DNA of 64,000 bases from Apoda limacodes (lineage: Eukaryota > Arthropoda > Insecta > Lepidoptera > Limacodidae), in the NCBI GenBank assembly GCA_946406115.1, contig OX291550.1:21118722-21182721 (forward strand), written 5' to 3'. Position numbers and translations under genes: made by a program. Shown here in pieces: positions 1 through 11,625 of the stretch. Numbering within the stretch: the stretch's first letter is position 1; each line of letters starts with the position of its first letter. The notes beneath the pieces were generated by a model. It did no database searches and was not told the origin of the DNA. It was given only the letters and a program-made list of their open reading frames with translations.

Positions 1-160
1 TATTTGTGTTTGTCGTGAGACTGGATGTTTTCTATGTAAAATATGTATGTAGTTACAAAAAAAGGATATATTATGCAATTGTATCCGTTGTCTGCTATCT
101 ATAGCACCAGCTTTGCTTAGTTTGGGACCAGATGGCGCTGTGTATAATGTCCAAAAAAAA
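1..160 (+). mobile_element. tRNA-derived SINE, 3' body (5'-truncated by window edge)
   Basis: The segment matches the body and tail of three other copies in this window (4548-4722, 50710-50948, 57596-57815). All share a TTTGTCTTGAG-like block, a run near GTAGTTACAAAAAAA, and the tail GCTTTGCTTAGTTTGGGAC followed by GTGTATAATGTCC. The tRNA-like head with the pol III boxes lies off the window. Family membership is seen by comparison within the window; the SINE label is inferred from the headed copies. Confidence 0.7.
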
Positions 161-165
161 ATTAT

Positions 166-477
166 TGCTAGCTTTCGCCAGCGGTTCCGCCCGCCCTAAA
201 TTCCGTTATTGGTTTATAGGATTTCGACGGCAATTCCTTAATTCATAGAAAAAAAAACGACTCAAACTTGACGTTTTCAATTAGCCTATGTCCTTCCCCG
301 GGACTCAAACTATCTCCAAGCCAAATTTGCCCGCGGTTCCACCCGCCCTAAATTCGGTAATCGGTGTAAGATTTCAACATAACTCCTCAATTATAGAAAA
401 AAAACCGACTCATGCTTGACGTTTTCAAATAGCAGACAGAGTAACTTTCGCATTTTTAATATTAGTATGGATAATTT
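166..477 (-). mobile_element. Lep1-like short element with internal duplication
   Basis: In the minus direction it begins with CCATACTAATATTAAAAATGCGAAAGTTAC and ends in a CTAGC-type end, the usual termini of a very common lepidopteran short element (Lep1-like, often treated as non-autonomous Helitron). The block GCGGTTCCRCCCGCCCTAA occurs twice (about 185 and 332), so the 3' half is duplicated within the copy. No coding capacity. Confidence 0.65.
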
Positions 478-1091
478 ATAGCAAACAAACTGCTTAAACA
501 GCCGATGATCGATCAGTTCAAATCGATGTTTGAGGTTTTACCGAATTTACTAGAATATTTAAACATAATATTTACATCTACAACTATATAGGTATACTAT
601 TTAACAATAAATGTTTTTTTTCTTTTACCAAATATACCGAAAAATAGCGAGAAGTCTACATTTGAAAACTACCCATAATTTATATAACTTCCTCTTGAGA
701 TACTTTGTTCAGTAATGGAAACCAGTATGAAAACCAGAGACAGAGTAGGAGGAAGATTTTACTTTTTCTATGTAGGTACCGGTACGTTTTTTTTAAGTAG
801 GTAAAATCTTTAAAGGTTAAAACAACCTACATATGACGTAAACGCTGATGTAGTTTCAGCCACATATCTCTTTTACAATTAATCCATTCTATTCATGAGC
901 ATTATTGTTTCCCATTCAGTCAGGGTTATGACGAAGGAAGTCGTTACCATGTATGTATGTATATGTTCCATCCGAATGGAATTATGTAAAGGCTTTATGA
1001 ACGTTGCCTGAAGGGAAACACATTTCATTTTAACGATGCGGTTCTTTTCGTTACAAATGTAGCTCTCATTTTTAATAATTTTTTTTTTTTA
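478..1091. other. no gene recognised
   Basis: AT-rich unique-looking sequence with no coding frame, RNA gene or clear repeat that I can recognise. Confidence 0.6.
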
Positions 1092-1330
1092 TACCACTAA
1101 GGTGGCAAACAAGCACACGGTCCGCCTGATGTTAAGCGGTCACCAAGGCCTATGGACGCTTGCAACACCAGAAGTATCACTCGCGCGTTGCCGACACTTC
1201 AAAAATCTAATAACTTCTTTCTTGAAGAACCCCATATACTGTAGTTCTTAGAGAAAACCATGGCAAGGAGCTCATTCCATAATAAGCTCCCTGCCAAAGG
1301 CAGCCGACATAAATTATGTAGCCTGTGACT
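1092..1330 (+). repeat. interspersed repeat, GGTGGCAAACAAGC family
   Basis: It begins ACTAAGGTGGCAAACAAGC, then CCGCCTGATG, AAGCGGTCACC, and CTCGCGCGTTGCCGAC. Further copies are at 13540-13650 (+), 61440-62010 (-, longest) and 63870-63960 (+), with a scrap at 47845-47865. Known to me as a widespread lepidopteran repeat; its class is uncertain. Confidence 0.7.
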
Positions 1331-2469
1331 AAGACCGTACTTAAAATCATCTAAAGCCCTGTTTAGATACGGCTAAACCACATTTTTAGGATTCCCTAGT
1401 CAAACATAGTTTCGCCATGTCCTACCGTTTATGTCTCTTGGTCGTTATATTCAGAATCTTACCTCACGTATGGGTACCTGGAAAGAGGGAAAATTAGGTC
1501 TACAATACCGTTTTATCCCAGATAATAAAAGAATGTAATAAAAGCTAAGAACAAAGGTACATTAATGTATGTAATGTATTCTCATTTGTCAGAGATCGTG
1601 CTAAGTAATATTCGGTAGAACATAATCATTAAATTTCAGTTGGATCTGCGGAGGAGATCCGCAGAAATTGTAATTAAGGTGTTCGTCAATTTATAAATAT
1701 GGTTAAGCCAGTAACAGAATATAATATTCAATTAGAACAGTATTTTTCTTTTCTTTTTTTCTTGTAAATAAAAAATAATTCACTCGTGTTTTACTGTTAA
1801 CAAGAATCCAACAGAGAGGACAAGATCGAAAGCATGGCAATAAAATTAGTCTTTATCCCGCACGACGGACGTAGTGAAAGCGATGACAAGAAGGGGGGTC
1901 GCCGGCCTGACCTACTTCCATATCGGTCCCTAACCCGCCACCCTGCCACCAACCTGCGAAGCGACTCAAATCAACGTAAAGCTTCACTTGCCGCTTTTGT
2001 AGCGAATAAGGGTAATTGTGAAAGAATTCGTGCTTCAATGTAAAGCGCATGAAGTGAGAAGAATCAGAAAAGGTGAATGAAGGAGAGGGTGCGATCAATA
2101 GGTAAAAGCGAATGTTGAGGGTTAGATCCAGTCCTTGATCGCATCGCAGCCTAGCCGGATTACAATTAGTGCCGACGTAATGCGGTTGCCGCTTCGGGGT
2201 GTTTGATGCCGCTCCCGATATCTACCTTACATAACACAACCCCTACCAACCCAGTTTCAAGACGATATAGAATATTTATAAAGCTACCACATTCTGCGTA
2301 ATTTACTCACTTTAACGCCTTTCTAGTATCAATATCATGGTACCTACTTACCATAGACATGTCTATGATATTTACCTATATCATATTCACTGTTACTTAC
2401 AAGGGTTACCAGACTAGACAATTTTTCATGCTTTATTTTTATTTAAACATTTAGTCATTTTATGTATCT
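1331..2469. other. no gene recognised; GC-richer patch 1830-2230
   Basis: Short overlapping frames of 69 codons (+, 1834-2043) and 81 codons (-, 1853-2098) occur in a patch that is less AT-rich than its surroundings. Neither product has a recognisable motif and both strands are equally open, so I do not call a gene. The patch might be a diverged repeat or a conserved non-coding segment. Confidence 0.5.
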
Positions 2470-2870
2470 ACTACTAACTTCTGCACAAAATTTTAAGTGT
2501 CTTTGAGACTCTAGACACAAAAATATCGGAATTCTATACAATTTTTTTTAATCCCAAGCAAGGGAATTTTAAGGAAAGCAAGTTTTAAAAAAAAATTATG
2601 TTACTTTTTTTTATTTTAATACAAATAACAAATGCCAATTAGTTTATAAATTTACGTTATAACAGAAACCTTTGCAAAACCTTAAGACTCTAAAAACAAA
2701 AAATATCGGAACACTTATACAAATTTTCATCTCTTAATTTGCCCTCTAGATGATTTTTTCCAAAAACACTGAAATACATTTTTTACTTAAGGGCCAAATA
2801 TAATTTTAGAAATGACGTATTTCCATACAAAATTTCAAGTCCTATTTTAGGTTTTATTTCTAGGAGATAT
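2470..2870. repeat. imperfect direct repeat, two diverged copies
   Basis: Blocks at about 2480-2545 and 2660-2740 share the order AAGACTCTARA, CAAAAAATATCGGAA and a TATACAAWTTTT stretch about 190 bases apart. The region has no coding capacity. It resembles in texture the 3860-4400 repeat region. Confidence 0.45.
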
Positions 2871-3094
2871 TTTTTGCACAATACTTGCTACCAATCCTTA
2901 GTGTAGGACGGCCTTTCACCAGATGGATCGACACTACAATGTGGTCAGGGTTGCGGAACTCCACTGAATGCTGACGCTATACGACCGAACACGCTGTGGA
3001 CATAATTTAACAACAAGACTGACATCAGTAGGCTGATTGAGATGCTGATGAATATTAATAATGCGTCTACACTGAGATATTGCATATTTACAAC

Positions 3095-3310
3095 GAGCTT
3101 TTGCCCGCGTTTCCACCCGCCCTAAATTCGGTTTTCGGTGTAGGATTTCTACAGCAACTCCTCAATTATATAAAAAACCGACTCACACTTGACGTTCTCA
3201 AGTAGCCTATATCTTTTTTTGGGAATCAAACTACCTCCATGCTAAATTTCACCTTCATTGTTACAGCAGTTTAAGCGTGAAGAGTTAACAAACAGACACA
3301 GGCATAGAAT
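3095..3310 (-). mobile_element. Lep1-like element, truncated
   Basis: Contains GAGCTTTTGCCCGCGTTTCC, CACCCGCCCTAAATTCGG, the CCGACTCACACTTGACGTT block and a tail AGTTAACAAACAGACACA, in the same order as the copies at 166-477, 28684 and 29677. The far terminus (ATACTAATATTA) is missing. Confidence 0.65.
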
Positions 3311-3859
3311 GGCAACTCCTTGATTGAAGTGAGAAAGTTATAGTTTGTCCACATGGAATTCTGTTTTAGTTATTCCTATGGGAACTTTTGAAATTTTCGA
3401 GATAAAAATGGAGTTTTTTCTTATCCGTCCCTTCAACATTCTGTGAGCCTTAAAACAGCTTAATTGGTTGCTCGTAGCGAAGCTGAGCAATAATAAACAC
3501 ATTATACAAATACACATTGGTTAGGATAATACTTAATTGAGCTTATATAAATTTTTGTCCAAGCTGTGATATCAATTGTGATCCGAAGTACTGCGTACTT
3601 GCTGTAACTGTAACGTAAGTCCAAGTTCGACCCTCGGTAAAAACGACAAAAACACTAGGAATACAATTTGTGTATGTAAAATGTTGTCTGTACTTGGGTC
3701 TAGTGTGTGCTTCATGAACGACAAGGGACTAACCCTTTTCATGACTAGAAAATCGTTTTTTTTTTCTTTAGTGAAGTACAAAAACATAATGTTTTACCAT
3801 TAAGCAAACTAAATAATCTACATATTTAAAAAAGAAAACTGACTGATATAAGATATGAA
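3311..3859. other. no gene recognised; weak tRNA-like SINE trace near 3590-3720
   Basis: The phrase AGTTCGACCCTCGGTAA at about 3623 resembles a pol III B box and is followed by a TTTGTGTATG body, so this may be a very decayed tRNA-derived SINE. Evidence is weak. The rest shows nothing recognisable. Confidence 0.3.
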
Positions 3860-4400
3860 AGGATTTTGCAAAATTCATCCCCTTAGGGGGTAAAAAAGGG
3901 TCGGAAGTTCATATGGAAACCAGTAATTTTTAAAGTTAAATATACGGGCCAGAGTAAACTGACTAAGTGACTGATATATTAATGCACAATAATGTGCAAT
4001 AGTATAGGCTATTGTGTCTAGAAAATTGATATTTTGCACATAAGTTTCTGTTATAATGCAGGCGAGCACGATGAACTTTGCTCTGAAATTGATCCTCGGC
4101 TGGGGAAACAAGGGGAAGTTCATATGAAAATTCGTCATTTTAGATGGTTGTCCCTAAGATAAAAAATTAAGATGGGATTATTTTTTAAATTTTTGGAAAA
4201 TTATCCCTGAGAGGGCAAAACAAAGGATGAAAATTTCGATACTTTTGTGTGTAGAACCTTGAAATTTTACACATAGGTTTTTGTTAACAAGCACAAAAAA
4301 ATATCTCTATAAAATATTATATAAATATAAAATAAAATGGGGCTTGTTACTTTGTATGGAAATTCGTCATTTTTTTAAATTATATTTTGGCCTTTAAATC
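3860..4400. repeat. three-unit diverged repeat (GGAAGTTCATATG units)
   Basis: A block of the type GGGAAGTTCATATGAAAATT followed by CGTCATTTTT appears at about 3900, 4110 and 4345, each preceded by a CCCCTNAGGGG-like or TTTTGCACATA-like stretch. Spacing is about 210-230 bases. No coding frame is convincing. Confidence 0.5.
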
Positions 4401-4547
4401 AAAAATGAAAAGCAGAGCTCACGAGTGTCATGCGACTGGTTTCATCACACTTAAATAACAGTAAACTAGTTAAGTATTGTACAAAGTTGATATTTAATGG
4501 AATGATAAATAAAAATATTTTTATAATAATAAATATATTTAGATATT
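4401..4547. other. no gene recognised
   Basis: AT-rich spacer between a diverged repeat and a SINE; nothing recognised. Confidence 0.5.
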
Positions 4548-4722
4548 ACACACAGCGCCACCTGGTCGCAAACTAAGCAAATCTACTCAATTGTTTCACT
4601 CTTACTCTAACACCCAGTCTCAAGACAAACACAAATAATAAATGTTTGTCTTGTGCGGGAATCGAACCCATGCAACTTGATTCAGCTTTCGGGTCATTAC
4701 CCACTACCGAGCCGAATCTAAT
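4548..4722 (-). mobile_element. tRNA-derived SINE
   Basis: Read on the minus strand it carries a pol III B box GGTTCGATTCC (4658-4668), then a TTTGTCTTGAGACTGGGTGTT body and the tail AAGCAAA...GTTTGCGACCAGGTGGCGCTGTG. Same family as 1-160, 50710-50948 and 57596-57815. The A-box end is ragged. Internal pol III promoter is family knowledge; present activity is unlikely. Confidence 0.75.
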
Positions 4723-4824
4723 TGTTTTGATATGTTTATAACAAAAAGGTAAGATTAATTTTTCCAAAAATGAAAACTTAGTTCATAGGCTCTTTTGTTA
4801 AAATTTTTTAAAAGAAGCTGTAAT

Positions 4825-5068
4825 GTAAAAGGCACTTATGCGGTCATTGTCATAACGGCACCAGTGCGTTATGTACGCTATTAAGAAGCTAAAAACAGTG
4901 CAGTGAAGGCTGCTTTATGAGCAAGTGTATTGAAAAATTAAAAAAAAAAATCTTAAGTAAAAGGCACTTGTGCCGTAATTTTCATTACCGCACAAGTGCG
5001 TAATAGACGCAATTTTGGGAAAATGGTGCAGTAAAGGCTACTTTATGAGCAAGTGTGTTTAAAATTAC
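4825..5068. repeat. 132-bp tandem duplication carrying hairpins
   Basis: Copy 1 (4825-4956) and copy 2 (4957-5068) both run GTAAAAGGCACTT, GTGCGTTATGTACGC or its variant, GTGCAGTRAAGGCT, TTTATGAGCAAGTGT. In copy 2, GCACTTGTGC and GCACAAGTGC form a hairpin with an extended stem, and copy 1 keeps a decayed version. Confidence 0.7.
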
Positions 5069-5109
5069 TATTAGCTATTGAGTAAGAGTAAATAATATTA
5101 ACATTAAGT

Positions 5110-5262
5110 CGTTTGTTTGGGTTTGAAAACGGCCCAGTTACACTGACAAATCGCAATCCGCATTGGGCCCGCGTATGGACTATGGCCCAAATCGCCCCAT
5201 TAGTGATAGGCCGTGCCCCAAGAGCGGGGAGGTCTGTGGCTGATAAAGAACCCTGACCTTTA
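5110..5262 (+). mobile_element. LINE 3' tail (GCATTGGGCCCGCGT type)
   Basis: Contains CCGCATTGGGCCCGCGTATG, GACTATGGCCC and AGTGATAGGCCGTGCCCC, matching the 3' end commonly seen on lepidopteran non-LTR retrotransposons (GTGGACTATGGCC...GAGGCCCGTGCCC). No open frame remains. Confidence 0.55.
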
Positions 5263-5534
5263 TTACATTTACTAAACTGGACTAGTCAGGCTATGCATAA
5301 CAAAATAACAACTACATTTGTGCAGAGCTGAAGCGTTTTATCAAAGTGGCCAATAGTTAGTATCTAATGGTTTCTAGAACACTTACCATTACCACTATCA
5401 TACATATAAGTGTCAAAATGGCGAAAATCAAATTGCCTGATCATGATGTTGTTTATACCCTATTCGTCCAGGGTCCAGTAAATATAGGCCGAAGACCCTA
5501 GGTTAAGTGGTTCGGGTAAGCTTAGCCCGCGTAA

Positions 5535-5673
5535 GTGCAGTGCAACAATATTTTCTGACTCGGTGGTCACAAATCAAAACTACAGTCGCCATATTAAAAT
5601 GGTGTTAAATAACAATGATACTAGCGACCAAACACCCAAGGGCAGCAGGTCAGAAAGGTTTGTTGCACTGTAC
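5535..5673. mobile_element. MITE with 25-bp terminal inverted repeats
   Basis: Left end 5535-5559 and right end 5649-5673 are inverted copies at 21 of 25 positions (GTGCAGTGCAACA versus GTACAGTGCAACA, both ending TTTCTGAC). The interior 5571-5673 matches 26189-26292, an independent copy that lacks the left end. Superfamily is unknown because no clear target duplication is visible. Confidence 0.65.
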
Positions 5674-7500
5674 ATAGAGAATACATCACGTCAACCAGTG
5701 ACATAATCTATACGTCAAACAACTAACGTTAAGTTCACTAGAGTTTGTATGGAACATCTAGAAAAGCATGCGAACCATCCCCACCGCACTGCCTCACCAC
5801 CTTTTTATAACCTCTTATTTCGTTGATAAGTTCTGGTTAAAGTATATACATAAGTACTTTGATAACAGTGTACATAAATAAGCATATAGATTGATAGACA
5901 GACACCTGCCTATTACAGGCTTACTCAAAAACACTTGAGATTTATTCATTTCTTTAAACTTTATGTCACAAATGTTCGAAGAATTACATCAATCGGTTTC
6001 AAGTAGGGTTAAACATTTCAAAAGTCGTTTTGGAGGATATAAACTTTGTCTCTAAATGTCTAAAACATAGCGTGATACATATGCAAAGTTTATTGACATA
6101 AATTCTGGACCAATTTTTTTTATTAATTTATTTATTGCATGTGTGTGAAAATCATACGATTTGAGAACCTCCTCCATTTTTAAATCGGTTAAAAAGCATA
6201 TATACTTGACATCAATATGTGAATATTGAATTAGCTATTTCTAAAATACTTACTAAATCTGTTGATTTACAGTACTTAATGTTACGATTATACATTGCTA
6301 CCTGTTTTTACCAGATATGTACATACATTTATGAAATTCAGGGCAGGGAAAGACAGGGTTTGATACCCCTGGCTGATTTCTTCCAGATCATCAAGACTGG
6401 AGAAAAGTGTTTATTATTATATTCCTAGGGCCTATTTAATACCCGTGAAAATTGTAAGTTACTATTAGAATTCGAAGTACATTATCAAATCGATGGGCAT
6501 CAGTATATATTTATTACGTAAATTCCATATTGGTTCCGCAATGTACACCAAATTGTCATTATAATTTACAATATTGTTACCTTTATTAAATACGGCCCGG
6601 ATTTTTTTTTTTATCAATTATCACTTTAAAGCTGCCGATAAACGACCTATGACCTAAACGACGAATATAAATGAATACTTTTATATCAAAGATGTAGTCA
6701 AAAGCTGGTCAAAATACAACTCCTAGTGACATACATCACATGTGTGTATTAAGATAAATGTACTAGGACTTTATAAGTCATTAGGGGATGTACATGAAAA
6801 ACAGTATCAACTTCGATAACGATTTATATAAATAGAATACGTCTTTATTTGCACTTTAAATGAATGTTCTCCGAAGTGGTCAGTTATAGATGTATAAACG
6901 GAGTACAGTTTTATATACTAAGTTGTATAACAAACAATTTAACGTACTTCTTAAGTAGGTACCACATTCGCAGTTTTCAGTTGCAGCACTGCACCCTAAG
7001 CCTGGAAAGCTCCTAAGAAGCCTTTAACGCAGCAATCGATCCTCAGTACGTGATCAAAACTTGTACATGACTGTAATACAAATTCAGTTCGCGTAAGTAC
7101 TCTTGTGTGACTTGCTTATCTTATTGCTATAACTCGGTTTATTTCGGAGTTTCTGTCAGTTTTGACACTTTATATAATCTAATCTCTTTTGTACAGAATA
7201 CACATTTTACGCTTTAATTTCTTACATAAAAAATGTTTTATTCATTAGATTAATATAAGTCAAAAGTTTCTTTGTCGAATTTTTATTTTAGGATTTCGAA
7301 GCCTTATGGCCAATAGTTTCGTCATGCCCATCAGTAAGTTAGTCTTCTGATTCCACCGCTTGCAATTAAGTGCCTAATGTAAAATTTTATTTATAAATTA
7401 CCCCTAAAGCATACATACTGACTTAACACTAAGCTGTTCTGAAGAGAAGTTGCATGTACGGTATGTGATATTTGAAACGCTGTTTAAGATAGCTACAATA
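5674..7500. other. no gene recognised
   Basis: AT-rich sequence. A 69-codon frame at 6219-6428 has no recognisable motif. The phrase GAGAACCTCCTCC near 6160 may be a scrap of the GACTTCAAAAA repeat in minus orientation. Confidence 0.55.
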
Positions 7501-7794
7501 GTTAGGATTGAACAACACACAGTAGAGAAGTTAGGATTGAACAACACACAGTAGAGAAGTTAGGATTGAACAACACACAGTAGAGAAGTTAGGATTGAAC
7601 AACACACAGTAGAGAAGTTAGGATTGAACAAAACACAGTAGAGAAGTTAGGATTGAACAACACACAGTAGAGAAGTTAGGATTGAACAACACACAGTAGA
7701 GAAGTTAGGATTGAACAACACACAGTAGAGAAGTTAGGATTGAACAACACACAGTAGAGAAGTTAGGATTGAACAACACACAGTAGAGAAGTTA
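7501..7794. repeat. minisatellite, 29-bp unit x 10
   Basis: Ten head-to-tail 29-bp units starting GTTAGGATTGAACAAC and ending AGTAGAGAA, plus a partial GTTA. Nine units are identical; the fifth (from 7617) has a single change giving AACAAAACAC. Near-perfect identity points to recent expansion or ongoing homogenisation. 29 is not a multiple of 3 and there is no coding frame. Confidence 0.97.
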
Positions 7795-9180
7795 AAGAAA
7801 ATGGGCATCACATCGAAAACGAATAGGGAGCCACTTAAGCTTCATATGGTCATACTTGCGCGATCCAAATATTAACTTAAATTAAATGTAAAAACTTTGA
7901 ATTCGATTCGATCAAGTTTGTTTGGTTAGTCCAAGATGGCATTGGAGAATCGAGTGCGGAAACCATAAAAACTAGAAGGACCTGAAAACGTACAGGCGAA
8001 AATGGAGCTATTTAGGATTTTGTAATAGTGTGTAATAGTTGTGTGTCCACACAATATTAAGTAAAATAATTATTATATTACCCCTTATATCATCGTTACC
8101 GACAGCATTACGTTACATGGAGTAGTTTTAGGTAACGCGACAAGCACAGGAAAAAGACGGTTAATTTTATCCAATTTCTGTCCTGTATAGTTACAACCTC
8201 ATGTCAGAAGTCACTAGCTGATATTCTTTATTTGAGCTTTAATCATTAATTATTAGCACATAATATTCAATGAAACTGCTTTGTGATGTACACGGCTGCT
8301 CTCGCATAGATATAAAGAGAGGCACACATATTATATATTTTTTATATTATTCATATTTTTCTTATAATTTCTTAAAAAATAAGTACATTTAAATTTCTGT
8401 TTTTGCGGAAACTTTTAACTATTTCTGAAAGTATTCTGTGCATTTAATTTTGAACCTACATAAGTTACTACTGATGTGAAGCAGGCTGATATAATGGTCA
8501 ATAACAATTTTACATAACAAAAAGCAGCCAGCCAAACACGCAAGAGTATATCTGACTGGATTGCTTATAAAGTTTATCTAAATGATTTTCTGAAAAATCG
8601 CACAGTTTTGTAACACAGGCATGCCATCGCATCGATATGAAAAAACAATGTATATGCTTATTAGACGTACTTTTTGGTTTTTTTTTTATATATATATCGA
8701 TGAAGCATGGCCGTCATATATATGGCTGGCTGTTTATGGCTGGCTGTGTATATTTATTTTCTCGTTTTTAAATCTTTCAATTAGTGATTGGTGTTTTTGT
8801 GAGTTCTTCTTGGTAGCCAAACTATTTATAGTCCAACTGGTTTTACCACATGGTGGTCAAACTAGTCAAATGATCCTCCCTGTATCAGTCAAGTAAAAAA
8901 TGTGTACTTGAATAACACTCAGGTACTAATATTACAACAATATTAAAAAATAAAAAAAAAAACGACACTACCAGTTATTGTTACATTACAATTTTATGTA
9001 CCATTGTTATAGAACATCATAAACAAAAATACAAAAAGGTTAAATGTCGAAGTTCTCGGTCAAGTGCAAGTCGGGAATTAGTACTTCATGGTAGTTAAAA
9101 CGTTACATACTGAAAATAAAACTTTAATTAGTTTGTAATAAATTAGATTTACACCTATTTGACGTTCCACTACTTTACCG
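7795..9180. other. no gene recognised
   Basis: AT-rich. The longest frame (8621-8896, 91 codons, +) is rich in Phe, Trp, Tyr and Leu with no recognisable domain. It overlaps simple TA runs and a short GGCTGGCTGT duplication, so it looks accidental. Confidence 0.5.
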
Positions 9181-9260
9181 TAACTTACCGTGACGTCACA
9201 GTCGGTTAGCCGCGCATTCCGACGACACGTTTCAGCTTAATCATAACTCAATTTGGCCTT
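9181..9260. promoter_or_regulatory. candidate regulatory patch with full CRE palindrome
   Basis: A local GC rise contains the palindrome TGACGTCA inside ACCGTGACGTCACAGTCGG, the consensus site for CREB/ATF-type bZIP factors. No repeat family is recognised here. Function is inference from the motif only. Confidence 0.3.
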
Positions 9261-9330
9261 CTCTAGTTCGTCAGTTTGAAAACAAGCTTCAAGGGGAGAA
9301 AACTTTATGTCATGATGATTAATTTATCAG

Positions 9331-9358
9331 TTAACTTGACGGCAGGCTGTCAAGTTAA
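9331..9358. repeat. perfect 10-bp hairpin
   Basis: TTAACTTGAC and GTCAAGTTAA flank an 8-base loop. Small; may be the core of an old MITE. Confidence 0.7.
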
Positions 9359-10338
9359 AACTAGGCTGGTTTAGTACTTGTTCACTTATCTATTATAGGA
9401 CGTGTGCGTAGGTACCTGCTGTAAATGTGATTTAATAGTTTTTGGGCAGATGATTCGAAGCCAATTATTTACATTTTCTTTTTTTTTTATTTGAGAAAAA
9501 TTATACGAACTTTTTCCAGCAATCTACCAGAAATTGTTGGACTTCAAAGCTTTTTACTACTTCATACATGTTTCAATATATGAAATTCAAATATAGTAGG
9601 TAGGTACTTTTTAGTAATATTCTTCATAAGGCTTATTAACAAAAAACACAAGAAAAAGAAAATCACAATGGAGGTGTCCTTATAGTTTATAAACGATTTC
9701 ATCTAGACAACCTTTAGGTAGTGAAATTAACAAAACGAAAATGCATGTGAAATGTTTATAAGTTTAAATATCATTAAATAGGTGTATGTCTACAAATTAA
9801 TAATAATAAGTATATATAAAAATAAATTAATTGGCTTAAAATGATAGAGATAAAGATTAGAATCTTAATGCAATTATTTCTGTATCTTAGTTAAATTAAA
9901 ACTAGTTATTTATTTTCACCGCACATATGTACTTATTCATTATTTAAGAAATGTTGGCAATAAGCACCAGCATATCTGGCAAATCAGCAGACGCTTGCAT
10001 TTGGCTGTCAAGCTGCAAGCGCCAGCCAGCCGTCTCGCCCAAGGTTCGCGAAACACGCCCTATCGCGATCTGCAGCCTGATAGCGCCCAGCTCTCAGACG
10101 TTCTGTATTTCTTAAGTGATTTTGAATTAACTTAACAAGACATTTTTAAAATACCTGTCCAATTCTGGCTTACCTACTTCTTAAATTTAATCAAGAACTT
10201 TCACGAAGGAATAAAGTTGTTTGTGAAGTGTAAGTCCAAACATGAAACATTATGCAGGTATATTACATGTACTATATTATGAAGCTACTGACAAATTCAA
10301 GACTTTTAATTTTATTAATTTTATTATCCTAATGTCAG
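9359..10338. other. no gene recognised; GC-richer patch 9960-10100
   Basis: Mostly AT-rich. The patch around 10000-10085 is rich in CAGC, CGCC and CGCGA words against the background and does not match any repeat seen elsewhere in the window. It could be a conserved non-coding element. Confidence 0.4.
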
Positions 10339-10690
10339 TCAGTAATCATCACACTAATATTATAAAGGCGAAAGTTTGTCAATATGTTGGTAACTTCTTT
10401 AAGCTCAAACGGGTGGACCAATTGTCATGACAATTGGCATGGAGGCAGCTGACACCGTGAATTAACATAAAGGCTACGTTTTATCCCGAAAAATTCAAAT
10501 TTTTTCCTGGGAATAACTATAAGCGAGCTTAAAAGAACTATAGCTTGCTATACCAAACTTCATTAGTATAATTAAGGAGTTGATTAGGGTGTTCCACACC
10601 GATAACCAAATTTAGGGCGGGTCGAGCCGCTAGCGAAATTCAATCCACACCAATAACCAAATTTAGGGCGGGTCAAGTCGAAAATCATTA
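10339..10690 (+). mobile_element. Lep1-like element, near complete
   Basis: Begins ACACTAATATTATAAAGGCG with AAGTTTGTCAATATG next, passes CATAAAGGCTACGTTTTATCC, AACTATAAGCGAG and ends in an AATTTAGGGCGGGTCGAGCC block that is partly duplicated (10600-10625 and 10655-10677). Same family and orientation as the next element. Confidence 0.65.
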
Positions 10691-10711
10691 ATTATTATCA
10701 GCTATCCCATT

Positions 10712-11178
10712 AATATTACAAATTTGGATGTTTGTTACTTAACCACGCTTTAATCACTTAATGAACCGATTCAGATGAAATTGGGTATGGAGATAGAGGA
10801 GAGATCGAGTCCAAATATATTGGAAATACTTACATAGGTTATATATCATCCCGGAGAATTCAAAAGTTGCTGCGGAAATAACTATAATATTACTTAATCC
10901 TGCCGCAATGGATCATCCAATTGAGCTGAAATTTTGCACAAAGTTAGTTGAAGATATGGAGCAGGACAAAGGCAGCTTATATCCCGGAAATTTTAAAAGT
11001 TCCCACAGGAGAAACTATAACCGAATTTCACGAAATAAACGAGCTATAGCTGCAAGTATAGCTTGCTTTAACAAACTTCTTTAGTATAACCACAGATTAT
11101 ATAATACCAAGGAGTTGCCGTAAGTATCCTACGCTGAAAGCCAAATTCAGGACGGGCGGAGCCGCTGGCAAAAGCTAG
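10712..11178 (+). mobile_element. Lep1-like element, near full length
   Basis: Runs from TTAATATTACAAATTTGGATG through AACCGATTCAGATGAAATTG, TTATATCCCGG and AACTATAACCGAATTTCACG to the terminal GCCGCTGGCAAAAGCTAG. This is the fullest copy in the window and fixes the orientation used for the others. Non-coding. Confidence 0.7.
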
Positions 11179-11359
11179 TTTTGTTATAATCATTTAAAGC
11201 AATGATTACAAATCGTTTATTCTGTTAGAGTAACCCCTAGCCTTAACTGGGGTAATTTTCCTACGTTTACTTAGTAAACGAAAATTACGTAAATATCCAT
11301 TGAAATACAGAAAATAAATTTTCTCTACATATACTTATAAGGAGTCATTACTATAAGTA

Positions 11360-11625
11360 ACAGAAAACTCGAGTAAAAACAAGGAGCAGTGCAGCTACAT
11401 CTCAACTCACTGAAAATAGTTAAAAATATATCATTGTTTTTGAAAAATGCTTCTTGTAAGGGTTTAAAGCATTATCACAGCCATGTTTTGCTAAAGTTGT
11501 AAACCCATAACACTTAGAACTTTTATGAATGCTTTGCCAAAACTTTTAAAAAAAAATGAAAAGGAGTCAGTTAAGGATTTTTTTTTTTTACTAAACAATA
11601 GTTCATTAATCAACTTTTCAATTGT
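11360..11625 (+). repeat. unclassified interspersed family, copy 1 of 4
   Basis: Shares ordered blocks with 32820-33170 (+), 47340-47690 (-) and 60150-60485 (-): CAGCTACATCTCAACTCACTG, TCATTGTTTTTGAAAAATGC, AAGGGTTTAAAGCA, AACACTTAGAACTTT, TTTGCCAAAACTTTTAAA and TTCATTAATC. The 78-codon frame at 11525 is an accident inside this repeat. Confidence 0.65.

Noticed and set aside
7501..7794. CRISPR-like array
   Set aside because: Units are contiguous with no spacers, in a eukaryotic genome; it is a minisatellite.
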